Shown: positions 17,814-27,031 of the stretch, one piece after another
Numbering within the stretch: the stretch's first letter is position 1
Layout: every line of letters begins with the position of its first letter
Assembly (NCBI GenBank): GCA_963789785.1
Contig: CAWBNC010000017.1
Location: 94,908-158,907 of the forward strand
Source: JAEULH01 sp963789785
Lineage (GTDB): Bacteria; Pseudomonadota; Alphaproteobacteria; Rhodospirillales; Defluviicoccaceae
Length of the DNA stretch: 64,000 bases
Direction: 5' to 3'
Position numbers and translations under genes: made by a program
The notes under the pieces: model-generated
Told to the model about the DNA's origin: nothing
Seen by the model: only the letters and a program-made list of their open reading frames with translations
The model's database searches: none

Positions 17814-18233
17814 ATGTCAAAAATCTAAACAGCAATGAGCGTAGAATAAACAATGATAAGGTTTTGGATAAGCCGTTTCAAACATTCTAATATTCTGTAC
17901 ACGTATCGGTGCTGCATAATCCACGAGGCTAGAGAACAAACATTCTCTTACAGTGAAGATAAAGGTGAACCTGTTTATCTCCCTGTATCCGATCTTTCGG
18001 AAAAGGTCGAATATCATCTTGTCTATCCAGTCGTCTTTCTTGAGCAACTGGCAAGGAGCTGCATAGACATGCTTCGCAAGAACGAAAGCTTCCAGCAACG
18101 TAATCTGCATTCCAGTTTCAAGTTCGGTCCGTATATTATCCAGAAGCTAAATTGATTGAGGACGTGGAAGGCGACCGCCGCCGCCTTTGCGTCCGGGGTC
18201 CAATCCACGCCCGCGGCTATGACGTGCGCAGCC

Positions 18234-19247
18234 TCAGCCGATGTCGTTCTCGAGGACGAGGCGGTAGCGCGCCTTCCCGGCCCTGAGCCGGTCCATCGCG
18301 TCGTTGACCCGCGACATCGGGAACATCTCGGTCATCGGCGCGATCTTGTGGCGAGCGGCGAAGCGGATCATTTCGGCGGTCGTCGCCGGGCTGCCCAAAG
18401 GCGAGCCGATCATGGACTTCTGGCCGGCGAGCAGCGAAAAGCCAGCGGCCGAAAATGTCGGTACCGCACCGACGATCGCCAGTGTGCCGCGCGGACGCAA
18501 AGCCTTCAGGTAGGCATCCCAGTCGAGCTCGACGTTGATGGTATCCAGGATCATGTCGAAGGTTCCGGCCAACGCAGCGAGCGCATCGTCGTCACGGGTG
18601 TTGACGAAGCGATCGGCGCCGAAGCTGCGCGCCTCCTTTTCCTTGTCCGGGCTGGTGGAGAAGGCCGTTACCTCGCACCCCCAGGCGTGGAGGAACTGCA
18701 GCGCCATGTGGCCGAGGCCGCCGATGCCGACGACGCCGACCCGGTCGGTCGCCCGGACGTTATTTTGCAAGATCGGGTTGAAGACGGTCACCCCACCGCA
18801 GAACATCGGCCCGGCCTTGGCCGGATCGGCTCCGTCGGGCAGCGGGATCGCCCAGGCGGCGTCGGCGCGGACCCTGGTGGCGAAGCCGCCGTGGCGGCCG
18901 ACGATCGTCCCTACGACCTCCGCGCACATGTTGTGGTCGCCGGACATGCACTCGTGGCAATGCATGCACGACGAGGCGTTCCAGCCGAGACCGACGGTTT
19001 GCCCGGGCCGCAGATAATCGACGTTCGCCCCGACCGCGGCGATCGTGCCGACGACTTCGTGGCCCGGCACCAACGGGTACTGGGTATTACCCCACTCGTT
19101 GTCGAGCATGCTCAGATCGCTGTGACAAATGCCGCAGTAGCGAACATCGATGTCGACCTCGTCGACGCCGAGATCGCCCAGCTCGTACTCGAACGGCTCA
19201 AGCCGGCCGCCGGCGGCGGTTGCGGCGTAGGCTTTGACGATGGTCAT
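18234..19247 (-). CDS. Zinc-dependent NAD(P) alcohol dehydrogenase
   Basis: A medium-chain zinc alcohol dehydrogenase of 337 residues, of the YahK/cinnamyl-alcohol type. The catalytic zinc ligands sit in YCGICHSDLSML and PGHEVVGTI. The structural zinc site is the Cys cluster CMHCHECMSGDHNMC. The nucleotide-binding motif VGIGGLGHMALQF follows. The start is ATG 19247 with GGAGGAAAA upstream. The ATG overlaps the TGA of the quinone oxidoreductase gene (ATGA), so the two are translationally coupled. It probably reduces aldehydes, but the substrate is not defined by the sequence. Confidence 0.92.
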   Translation of the reverse strand: MTIVKAYAATAAGGRLEPFEYELGDLGVDEVDIDVRYCGICHSDLSMLDNEWGNTQYPLVPGHEVVGTIAAVGANVDYLRPGQTVGLGWNASSCMHCHECMSGDHNMCAEVVGTIVGRHGGFATRVRADAAWAIPLPDGADPAKAGPMFCGGVTVFNPILQNNVRATDRVGVVGIGGLGHMALQFLHAWGCEVTAFSTSPDKEKEARSFGADRFVNTRDDDALAALAGTFDMILDTINVELDWDAYLKALRPRGTLAIVGAVPTFSAAGFSLLAGQKSMIGSPLGSPATTAEMIRFAARHKIAPMTEMFPMSRVNDAMDRLRAGKARYRLVLENDIG

Positions 19248-20247
19248 CGGTTTTCCTCCACGGTGACGACGATTTTGCCGAACTGTTCGCTCAACTCCAT
19301 GTAGCGGTGCGCGTCGGCGATCTGTTCCAGCGGAAATGTCCGGGCAATGATCGGCTTCAGCGCGCCTTTTGCCAGACCATCGGTGACAAAGGCCTTGCCG
19401 CGTGCGAGCCGATCGGGATCGCTGACGATCTCGAACAGGGTGTAGCCACGCATCGACAGCCCCTTGCCCAGCGCCGACATGGTTGGGAACGGCGTCGGCT
19501 GCATGCTGAGCAGCCCGTAGATGAAGATCGTGCCGCTCCGCGCCGAGGCTGCGGCCAGTTTTTCGATGAACGGTCCGGCGACGGGATCGAACGCGATCCG
19601 CGCGCCTTGACCTTGCGGTGATCCGCTCCACGCTCCGCGACCAGATCGTCATGATCGGTCGCGATGACATGATGGGCGCCGGCCTCGCGCAGGGCATCGC
19701 TCTTGGCGCCGCTGCGGGTCGTGGCGATGGCCGTCGCGCCAACCATGCGCGCGATCTGGATGGCGGCGAGGCCGACGCTGCTGGATGCCGCCGGAATGAT
19801 GACGGCTTCGCCGGCGCCGAGCCCGGCGATCTCGACGAGCGCGCCGTAGGCGGTCAGGTACTGCATCCATGTCGCGGCTGCCTCGACCGCCGACTGACCC
19901 GCCGGCGTCGGGACAAGAGAACGGGCGGGGACGATGACGAGATCCCCGTACGTCCCGTAGTCGTTCAGGGAAAACGACGGGATCACGCTGACCGCATCGC
20001 CGGCGGCCACCTCGGTGACGTCGGAGCCGACCGCGTCGACAATGCCGGCGGCTTCATAGCCGATCCGCGCCGGCAGCTTCGCCGCCTCGAGATACTGCCC
20101 GGCGCGGAAAAGCGCCTCGGCGCGGTTCAGGCCGATCGCCTGGACCCGCAGGCGGATCTCGCCGGGGCCGGGCTCGCCCGGATCGTGCTCCTCGATCCGC
20201 AACACCTCCGGTCCGCCCAGTTCATGAAAGCGCACGAGCTTCGCCAT
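19244..20247 (-). CDS. NADPH:quinone oxidoreductase-type zinc-less dehydrogenase (frameshifted)
   Basis: A medium-chain dehydrogenase without the catalytic zinc site, of the quinone oxidoreductase type, about 334 residues after correction. The N-terminal part (MAKLVRFHELGGPEVLRIEE onward) is in one frame down to about 19610; it includes AIGLNRAEALFRAGQYLE and the cofactor motif IIPAASSSVGLAAIQIA. The C-terminal part (FDPVAGPFIEKLAAASARSG and MQPTPFPTMSALGKGL, to the stop at 19244) is in another. One indel near 19605 joins them. The start ATG 20247 has AGGGAGAG upstream. It is first in a two-gene operon with the alcohol dehydrogenase. Confidence 0.87.
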
Positions 20248-20263
20248 CCCGCTCTCCCTTTCC

Positions 20264-20515
20264 TTATCGCTCCGCCGCCGATGCTGAAGGCGTCTGGAAT
20301 CCATTGCTAATCCACGCGTCTCCACAGGAGCGGGTGAAGTGATAGGCCGTGCGACGCCGGGTGTCGACGCCGCTGCTCGCCAGCCGCTCGATGCCCGCGA
20401 GCTTCCAGCCGGCGCGTTTGAGCATCCTTAACCTTCGTGCTGTTTCCTTACGGTACTTGCGGCTCTTCCACCAGCTCGCGTTCCCGCTGACGAGGGTGAG
20501 AACAATCTGTTGCAC
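20264..20515 (-). CDS. Small hypothetical ORF (doubtful)
   Basis: An 83-residue frame upstream of the quinone oxidoreductase gene, on the same strand. It is basic in the middle (SRKYRKETARRLRMLKRAGW) and ends with a stretch RTAYHFTRSCGDAWISNG. I recognise no family. In its favour is the position 16 bp before the next gene. Against it are a weak start context and base composition that does not clearly favour this frame. Confidence 0.25.
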   Translation of the reverse strand: MQQIVLTLVSGNASWWKSRKYRKETARRLRMLKRAGWKLAGIERLASSGVDTRRRTAYHFTRSCGDAWISNGFQTPSASAAER

Positions 20516-20724
20516 GGACGGCCAGCCTACGTTGCGGACAAGGCGATCACGGTGCCTTCACCATGACTACGGGATGCCGCTCTGGGCGGATGAGCGTGGA
20601 GAAGGGAATCGGCATCGGCCTTGTATAGGAATATTATCTTGTGCTCTCCTGATGTTCTTTGTATGTTCTGATCGTAACCCGCCGCAGGGTTGAAATCCCG
20701 AACGTAGAAGCTCTGGAGCTGCTC
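20516..20724. other. Gene-poor stretch before the small ORFs
   Basis: I see no convincing gene here. Composition is more AT-rich around 20620-20690 than in the flanks, so a promoter for the small plus-strand ORFs may lie there. I cannot place boxes reliably. Confidence 0.35.
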
Positions 20725-20778
20725 ATGACCGCCCAAACGCCTTTAAATCCGCTGTGTCCGCCTGGAGGGACAACATGA
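20725..20778 (+). CDS. Putative 17-residue upstream small ORF
   Basis: A very short frame beginning MTAQTPLNPL, with GGAG eight bases upstream. Its TGA overlaps the ATG of the next small ORF (ATGA). It may be a leader that couples translation to the 39-residue ORF. It is too short for composition tests, so the call rests on the spacing and the overlap. Confidence 0.35.
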   Translation: MTAQTPLNPLCPPGGTT

Positions 20779-20894
20779 CGCTGGAGATCGCGAATGTCTT
20801 TATCCTGACGGCATGGCTGCTCGCCGAGATGGTCCCGCTGCTCGCCGATGAGCTCGCTCGCCGCGACATCGACCGCGCCAAGCGGGATGAGTAG
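20775..20894 (+). CDS. Putative 39-residue small protein
   Basis: ATG 20775 is preceded at ideal distance by GGAGGG (20764-20769). The product begins MTLEIANVFILTAWLLAEM and has a hydrophobic first half (IANVFILTAWLLAEMVPLLA), possibly a membrane or amphipathic helix, then a highly charged tail DELARRDIDRAKRDE. I know no family for it. It is convergent with the hybrid histidine kinase, ending 43 bp before that gene's stop. The ribosome-binding site is among the strongest in the region. Confidence 0.5.
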   Translation: MTLEIANVFILTAWLLAEMVPLLADELARRDIDRAKRDE

Positions 20895-20937
20895 CCCCGG
20901 CGCGCCCTCTGTGTCCCTTGCGGCTCTTGCCAGCCGC

Positions 20938-23900
20938 TCACGCATTCGCTTCCGTCACCTCTTCGGCAAACATGGCGCGGATTTGACGTGTCAGTTCCTG
21001 GCGGGCGTAGGGCTTGGCGATGAACAGGGCGTCCGGCGGGAGCCTGCCGTTTTCGGAGCCAAGGCCGGCCGAATAACCGGTCGTGAACAGCACCTTGACC
21101 TTGGGATGGCGGATCGTCACGCCCTCGGCGACGGCTATGCCGTTCATGCCGCCGGGCAGTTCCATATCGGTGAACAGCAGGTCGATCCGGCCGGCGGCCT
21201 GAGCAAGACGAATGGCTTCTGCGCCATCGCCGGCCTCGAGAACGAGAAAGCCCACGTCCATCAGCAGGCGGGTGGCGACCCGGCGCAGCCGCTCTTCGTC
21301 CTCGACGACCAGCGCGCTCTTCCCGGCCACCGAAAAATCACCGTCCTCGGTTGCGGCATCCACCGATCCGGTATCGGCTGGCGAAGCTTGCGGGAAGAAC
21401 AGCTTGAACGTAGTCCCGACGCCGAGTTCGCTGTAGACGCTGACATGGCCGCCGGACTGCTTGAGAAAGCCGTAGACCATGCTCAGTCCCAGGCCGCTCC
21501 CCTGGCCGACCCCCTTGGTCGTGAAGAACGGCTCGAAGATGCGCGCGAGCATGTCCTTCGCCATCCCGGTTCCGGTGTCGCTGACCGACAACATGACGTA
21601 ATCGCCGGCCACGACGTCGGGATTGAGCTCGACGTAGTCGGCGTCGAGAACGGCCTTGCGGGTCTGGAGGGTCAGAGTGCCGCCCTTCGGCATGGCGTCG
21701 CGGGCGTTGATGGCGAGATTGACCAGCGCACGTTCCAGCTCGCCTGCATCGGCGATGACGCTGACGGTATCGGGGTCGAGCTCTTCGACCACCGCAATGC
21801 CGGCGCCGAGGGTCCGGCGCAGCAGCTCGGTCAGGCCGCCGACGACGTCGTTCAGGTTCAGGACGGTGGGGCGAAGCGGCTGCATCCTGGCGAACGCGAG
21901 CAGGCGGTGAGTCAGCTCGCCGCCCCGGGTCGCCGCCCACAGGGCGTCGCTGATGAGGGTGCCACGGCCGCCGGCGCCGCTCGAAGTCCAGCTCCAGAAG
22001 CTGAAGATTACCGACAATGATGGTCAGCAGATTATTAAAATCATGGGCGATTCCGCCGGTGAGCTGACCGATCGCCTGCATCTTCTGCGACTGACGCAAC
22101 TGGTCCTCGACCGCCCGCCATTCCGTCACGTCCTCCTTGACCGCAACAAAATTGACAATCCGGCCGTCGTCGCCCCTGACCGGCGCGATCGACGCGATCT
22201 CGCGCAGCCGATCGCCATTCTTCTTCTTGTTGTAAAACTCGCCCCGCCAGACCTGACCGCGCGTGATCGTCCGCCAAAGCTCCCGGTATTCGGCCGGATC
22301 GGTCAGCCCGGACTTGAGAATGCGCGGGTTCCTGCCGAGAACTTCGTCGCGGCTGTAGCCGGTAACCTCGCAGAACTTGGGATTGACGTAGACGATACTG
22401 CCGTCCCGGTCGGTGACGACCACCGATGACGGGCTTTGCTGGATCGCCTGGTAAAGCCGCCGCAGGTCGCCTTCGGCCCGCCTGCGGTCGGTTATGTCGC
22501 GCGCATGGACGGCGACTTCGGTGATCGGCTGGTTCGGGTGGCGGACCGGGTAGAACCAGAATTCGAACCAGCGGCCGCGGATCGCGACATCCGTGTGCCT
22601 GGGCTCTCCCGAAGCAGCGACATCGCGGATGATCGCCAGTCTCGTCTCGGCCAGGTCCGCCGGCAGGAGACGGGTAAGGTCCGCGCCGAGCGGACTGTCG
22701 CCCTCCAGGCGCTTCGCCAGACGCGACTCGGCGGCCTTGTTGATCGCGAGAACACGGCCCTCGGTCGATGACAGCAGGATTTCGTCGGCGCTGGCGTCGA
22801 GCAGGGCCCGCATCCGGGTTTCGCTCTCGCGCAGGGTCTGCTCGGCGAGCTTGCGTTTGCCGATGTCGCGCACGACCGAAATGCAGTACATCGGCTGCCC
22901 GGCTTCATCGCGTTGCAGCGCCGTAGTCAGGTTGACCCAGACAAGGTCGCCGTCCTTGCGGATGTAGCGCTTCTCCATGCTGTACGAGCGGATATCGCCG
23001 CGCATCATGCGCTCAAGCTGGCCCAGATCGGCTTCCAGATCGTCCGGGTGGGTAATGTCCTGGAAGGTCTTGGCGACCAGTTCGTCGCGGCCGTATCCGA
23101 CGATGTCGCACAGCCGCTCGTTGACCCTGAGCCACGCGCCGTCGAAGCCGACGTGCGCGATGCCGACGGCGGCGTTCTCGAACGTGCCGCGGAACCGCGC
23201 CTCGCTTTCCTCAAGCGCCTGTTGCGCCTGCTTCTCGGCGGTGACGTCGTCGAACAGGGTGACGAGCTCGCCGGTGGGCAGACGGTAAACGTGGGTATCG
23301 CGCCAGCCTTCGAAACGATCGTCGCGGTATACCCGGGCCGGCAGGTCCCTGGTCCCACCGGTTCTCATGACGTCCTTCAGCGCATCGAGCAGTCCGAATT
23401 CCGCGACGCCGCGAAAGGCCTCCGTCAGCCGCCTGCCGACGACCGTCTCGCGGTCAATTTGGCCGAGCACCTCGCCTCGACGGTTGAGATCGGTAAAGAC
23501 GAAATCGCTGCCATCGGGGAGCGCCTCGAACACCGCCGCGCCGCTCTTCATGTGCTCGAACAGGCCGCGCAGGCGCGTCTCCGCATTGCGGCGCTGTTGG
23601 CGCAGCGGCTCGCTGATGAGATGGAAAAGCCCGGTCGCGGCCAGCACCGCGACGAGGCCGATGGCCAGCAGCGGCACGGCGGCCCGGGTAAAGCGGGCGC
23701 GGACTTCGGCAAGGTCGACCTTGGCGACAAGGCCGAGATTCAGCATTGCAACCGGCTCGTACGCGGCGAGGACAGCCACCCCGGCGTAGTCCCTGCCGAT
23801 CATCGTGCCCGACCGACCTTCGAGCGCCGCCCGCATGGGCTCGTCGATCATCGCATTGGCCGGGATCGCTAGAGGCGCGTCGGCATCGCTTGCGCGCTGG

Positions 23901-24238
23901 CGCAACAGATAGACGATGGCGTCGCCCTCGCGCCGCGCCATCGTCAGCTCTCCGCTCGCGCCCGTATCGCGCCCAGCGGGGAGGCGCTGGCTGTCGATGA
24001 ACTGGCGAAGCGCCGCCGCCTCCGGACCTTTCGGATATATCGCATAGGTCCGGTCGAATTTGGTTATCGAGTCGAGCAGACGAGCCTGAAACTGAACGAC
24101 GCCCTGGAGGCGGACGCGCTCACGCGCGATGCCGCCGCGATAGATGATGTAGATCGCGCTGGCCGCGATGACCGTGGCGACGCAGAGCATGATGGCGACG
24201 AGGAGAACGAGCCTCCTGGTCTCGGCGGTGACCCTCAT
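20938..24238 (-). CDS. Hybrid histidine kinase with four PAS domains and C-terminal receiver (frameshifted)
   Basis: A membrane sensor kinase of about 1100 residues after correction. Order: membrane helix at about 8-28; periplasmic sensor; second helix at about 195-215; four PAS domains, each about 120 residues, between about 225 and 725; HisKA with the phospho-acceptor in QLTGGIAHDFNNLLTIIVGN; HATPase with NLAINARDAMPKGG, SDTGTGMAKD and GSGLGLSMVYGF; then a receiver with TDMELPGGMNG and KPYARQEL. The reading frame shifts +1 near 21970, between HisKA and HATPase, splitting it into 20938-22017 and the upstream part. It starts one base after the stop of a single-domain receiver gene. The signal is unknown. 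Confidence 0.88.
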
Positions 24239-24239
24239 C

Positions 24240-24608
24240 TCAGCCATCCAGGGCCGCGAGCAGTTCCTTGATTCCGAACGGTTTGTGCAGGGTGGTTGTC
24301 GAGCCGATGCCCTTGTACTGGGCGAGGATCTTCGCATGATCGGCGTATTCAGGATGGTAGCCGGTCATGATGACCAGGCGCGCGGTGCAGCCATGACCGG
24401 CGAGCCAGTTGATCAGTTCGTTCCCGTCCACGCCCGGCATGACCATGTCGAGCAGGATGACGCTCGGCCTGAACTCGTCGTGAACGCGCATCAACTCTTC
24501 GCCGCCGGTGGTCAGCATGACCTCGTAGCCGCGTGGAACGGCCGCGTTGCGCACCAGGCGCCCGACGGCGGCTTCGTCATCGCAGACCAGCAGCCGTTTC
24601 TCCGCCAC
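24240..24608 (-). CDS. Single-domain response regulator
   Basis: A 122-residue CheY-like receiver: LLVCDDEAAVGRLV supplies the acidic pocket, SVILLDMVMPGVDGNELI the phospho-acceptor Asp, and TLHKPFGIKELLAAL the conserved Lys. There is no output domain. I choose GTG 24608, with GGGAG upstream, because the longer frame adds unrelated residues. Its stop lies one base before the ATG of the hybrid kinase, so the two form an operon and probably a phosphorelay pair. Confidence 0.9.
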   Translation of the reverse strand: MAEKRLLVCDDEAAVGRLVRNAAVPRGYEVMLTTGGEELMRVHDEFRPSVILLDMVMPGVDGNELINWLAGHGCTARLVIMTGYHPEYADHAKILAQYKGIGSTTTLHKPFGIKELLAALDG

Positions 24609-24763
24609 GGCGCATCTCCCGCGAGGTTGAACATCCCTTTCGGGAACCAGCGTCAGCCTCGCTCTCTTCGCGTCGATGTCAATATCTGAAACGCCCTCAG
24701 GAACCGGGCGCCGGTCCTCTCGTTGTTGGCGCGATCTCAACTTCGCAGAGGACGCCCCCCAGG

Positions 24764-25204
24764 ATGCCCAACATCTTCGATATGCTTATGGAAGACCACG
24801 GTACGGTCAAGTCGCTGCTGACCAAGGTCCAGGACACGGGAGACCGCGCAGAGAAGACCCGCGACAAGCTGTTCGCGGAGATCGAGAAGGATCTCGAGAT
24901 CCACACCGAATTCGAGGAGAAGGTGTTTTACCCGGCCGCGCGCAAGGCAACCGGCATGGATGACGAGGTCAAGGACGATCTCGAAGAGCATGCGGAAGCC
25001 AAGGAGCTGCTCGGCAAGCTTTCCAAAATGAACAGCACCTCGAAGGAATGGACGAAGACCATCGAGGAACTCGAAAAGGCGATTGAGCACCACGTCAAGG
25101 ACGAAGAGACCAAGCTTTTCCCGGCCGCGCGCAAGGCCATGGATGGCGCCGAAGCCGACAAGATGGGCGAGAAGTACGAGAAGATGAAGGCGAAAGCCGC
25201 CTGA
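24764..25204 (+). CDS. Hemerythrin-domain protein
   Basis: A 146-residue alpha-helical protein with the hemerythrin HHE iron-ligand pattern: His in MEDHGTVKSLL, His and Glu in LEIHTEFEEKVFYPAARK, His in LEEHAEAKELL, and the matching His/Glu in IEHHVKDEETKLFPAARK. Such proteins bind a di-iron centre and act in oxygen or NO/redox sensing or storage. ATG 24764 gives the normal length; the ribosome-binding site is weak. It is divergent from the two-component operon and 94 bp upstream of a zinc dehydrogenase on the same strand. Confidence 0.9.
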   Translation: MPNIFDMLMEDHGTVKSLLTKVQDTGDRAEKTRDKLFAEIEKDLEIHTEFEEKVFYPAARKATGMDDEVKDDLEEHAEAKELLGKLSKMNSTSKEWTKTIEELEKAIEHHVKDEETKLFPAARKAMDGAEADKMGEKYEKMKAKAA

Positions 25205-25298
25205 AGCGCCGGGAAAAACGAAGCTGGTCGCCGCATTCCTTGTGATGTGGCGACTGCCGTTCCTCCGCATTTCGCCTTCGGTTACAGGAGCTTCGCCC

Positions 25299-26501
25299 AT
25301 GAAAGCCGTCGTCTTCCACGACATCGGCGACATCCGTCTCGATGATGTCCCCGATCCGAAGATCAAAGAACCGACCGACGCCATCATCCGTATCACCTCC
25401 AGCGCCATCTGCGGCACCGATCTGCACATGGTTCGCGGCACGTTTACCGGCATGAAGCCCGGCACCATCCTCGGCCATGAGGCGGTCGGCGTCGTCGAAG
25501 AGATCGGCCGCAACGTTCGCAACCTCCGCGCCGGCGACCGGGTGGTGGTGCCGTCGACCATCGCCTGCGGCTCGTGCTCCTACTGTCGGGCCGGCTATCA
25601 GGCGCAATGCGACAACGCCAATCCGAACGGCCAACTCGCCGGCACGGCTTTCTACGGCGGGCCGAAATCGACCGGGCCGTTTGACGGATTGCAGGCCGAG
25701 TACGCGCGCATCGCCTTCGCCAACGCCGACCTGGTCAAGTTGCCCAGCGATGTCAGCGACGATCAGGCGATCATGATCTCCGACATCTTTCCCACCGGCT
25801 ACTTCGGCGCCGACCTGGCCGAGATCTCCGACGGCGACACGGTCTGCGTCTTCGGCTGCGGCCCGGTCGGGCAGTTCGCCATACTCAGCGCCAAGCTGAT
25901 GGGCGCCGACCGGGTTCTCGCCGTCGATACCGTGCCGGACCGCCTCGAGATGGCGCGCGCCCAGGGCGCCGAGGTCATTGACTTCAACGCCGAGGATCCG
26001 GTCGAGACGATCCGGGAGCTGACCGGCGGGGCCGGCGTCGACCGGGTCATCGACGCCGTCGGCATCGATGCGGAACCGCCCAGCGAGGGACCTGCGGCAC
26101 AATCCGCCGGCGCCGACAAGTTCGCCGAGGAGCGCAAGCAGATCGCGCCGGAAATGAACCCCGACGGCGCGTTGTGGCAACCCGGCAAGGCGCCGTCGCT
26201 GGTGCTGCAGTGGGCGGTGCAGTCGGTCGCCAAGGCCGGGACGGTTTCGCTCATCGGAGTCTATCCGCCCACCGCGACGACGTTCCCCATCGGCATGGCG
26301 ATGGGCAAGAACCTGACGCTGAAGATGGGCAACTGCAACCACCGCAAGTACATCCCGCACCTCGTCGACATGGTCCGCAACGGCACCGTGACGCCGGAAG
26401 ACATCCTGACCAAGGTCGAGCCGCTGGCGCCGGTTCTCGACGCCTACAAGGCTTTCGACCTGCGCCAGCCGGGTTGGATGAAGGTCGAACTGCGGCCGTA
26501 G
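25299..26501 (+). CDS. Zinc-dependent alcohol dehydrogenase, glutathione-independent formaldehyde dehydrogenase type
   Basis: A 400-residue medium-chain dehydrogenase. The zinc ligand region reads SSAICGTDLHMVRG and ILGHEAVGVVEEIG. The structural-zinc Cys cluster is ACGSCSYCRAGYQAQCDN, and the cofactor motif is VFGCGPVGQFAIL. The insertion containing HRKYIPHLVDMV and the extra segment around residues 255-290 fit the larger formaldehyde-dehydrogenase-like branch. The start ATG 25299 has AGGAG upstream. It lies downstream of the hemerythrin gene. The true substrate is uncertain. Confidence 0.88.
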   Translation: MKAVVFHDIGDIRLDDVPDPKIKEPTDAIIRITSSAICGTDLHMVRGTFTGMKPGTILGHEAVGVVEEIGRNVRNLRAGDRVVVPSTIACGSCSYCRAGYQAQCDNANPNGQLAGTAFYGGPKSTGPFDGLQAEYARIAFANADLVKLPSDVSDDQAIMISDIFPTGYFGADLAEISDGDTVCVFGCGPVGQFAILSAKLMGADRVLAVDTVPDRLEMARAQGAEVIDFNAEDPVETIRELTGGAGVDRVIDAVGIDAEPPSEGPAAQSAGADKFAEERKQIAPEMNPDGALWQPGKAPSLVLQWAVQSVAKAGTVSLIGVYPPTATTFPIGMAMGKNLTLKMGNCNHRKYIPHLVDMVRNGTVTPEDILTKVEPLAPVLDAYKAFDLRQPGWMKVELRP

Positions 26502-26796
26502 CCGATTGGGATGCTCCGTCGCCGCCGCGGTTGCGCCTGCGCCGCGGCGGGGCAGGCGGATTGCGACACGACCCGTACGTTGATCGCGGCTATGTCTGGG
26601 TGGCAAGGCTGTGGCTTGGCGCTGCACCGGTAGCCGCACGTTGAGTCCTGCCTCGCGGCCCTCTCGACGCTCCTCTCGCGTCTTTCACCTCAAAATCTTT
26701 GACTGGTCGCGTGTCGACCGTCACTGCCGCGGCCGCAACCATTCCTTAACCTCGGTGACTTCGGCGACGGGGCCGCGGCAACCGGGCAGGTTCGGC

Positions 26797-26997
26797 ATGA
26801 TGTACAGCAAGAGCCGGGAGATCGATCGCATCGTGCGTGCGCTGGTCGCCGCCGGCTGGACGTTCCGGCGGGGCGGCAAGCACGGCCGGCTCAAATCGCC
26901 GCAAGGGACGTCGGCGCTGACAGTGCCCGTCACACCCAGCGATCACCGCAGCTCGGCGAACTTCCGCTCCCAGGTTCGCCGCGCCACGGCGCAATGA
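26797..26997 (+). CDS. HicA-like toxin-fold protein (orphan)
   Basis: A 66-residue basic protein with the double-stranded-RNA-binding-like HicA/YcfA layout: SREIDRIVRALVAAGWTFRR, then GGKHGRLKSPQG with the conserved His, then LTVPVTPSDHR. HicA toxins cleave mRNA and are normally paired with HicB. No HicB-like gene is adjacent on either side, so it may be an orphan or use an unlinked partner. ATG 26797 or 26800 is the start; the ribosome-binding site is weak. The preceding 295 bp (26502-26796) hold no gene that I can support. Confidence 0.6.
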   Translation: MMYSKSREIDRIVRALVAAGWTFRRGGKHGRLKSPQGTSALTVPVTPSDHRSSANFRSQVRRATAQ

Positions 26998-27031
26998 GCA
27001 GGCTAGCGGCTGTCATGGATGGTCGCGCCGA

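Larger units (their letters stand above)
16773..17821. repeat. 8-bp target site duplication flanking the insertion sequence
   Basis: ATGTCAAA occurs directly before the left end (16773-16780) and directly after the right end (17814-17821) of the element. Eight base pairs is the size known for IS1595-family insertions. Deleting the element plus one copy restores an open frame across the junction. Confidence 0.88.
16358..18155 (+). pseudogene. Unknown low-GC gene interrupted by an IS1595-family element and a frameshift
   Basis: The 5' part (ATG 16358 to 16780, 141 codons) is broken by the insertion sequence at 16781-17813. Splicing out the element and one target duplicate restores the frame: YVK is followed by NLNSNERRINNDK and runs to a stop at 17888-17890. 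A +1 shift near 17879 would instead join it to the overlapping frame at about 17880-18155, giving HSNILYTYRCCIIHEARE to QKLN. That would make one protein of about 250 residues; otherwise two genes overlap here. The His/Glu-rich RCCIIHEARE and YHLVYPVVFLEQLA stretches recall uncharacterised proteins I have seen annotated only as hypothetical. GC content is much lower than in neighbours, which suggests transfer. No function can be assigned. Confidence 0.7.

Noticed and set aside
18156..19304. Plus-strand 382-residue frame over the alcohol dehydrogenase
   Set aside because: Antisense to a clear zinc dehydrogenase with all its motifs.
20848..22020. Plus-strand 390-residue frame over the kinase C-terminus
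   Set aside because: Antisense to the HATPase and receiver domains.
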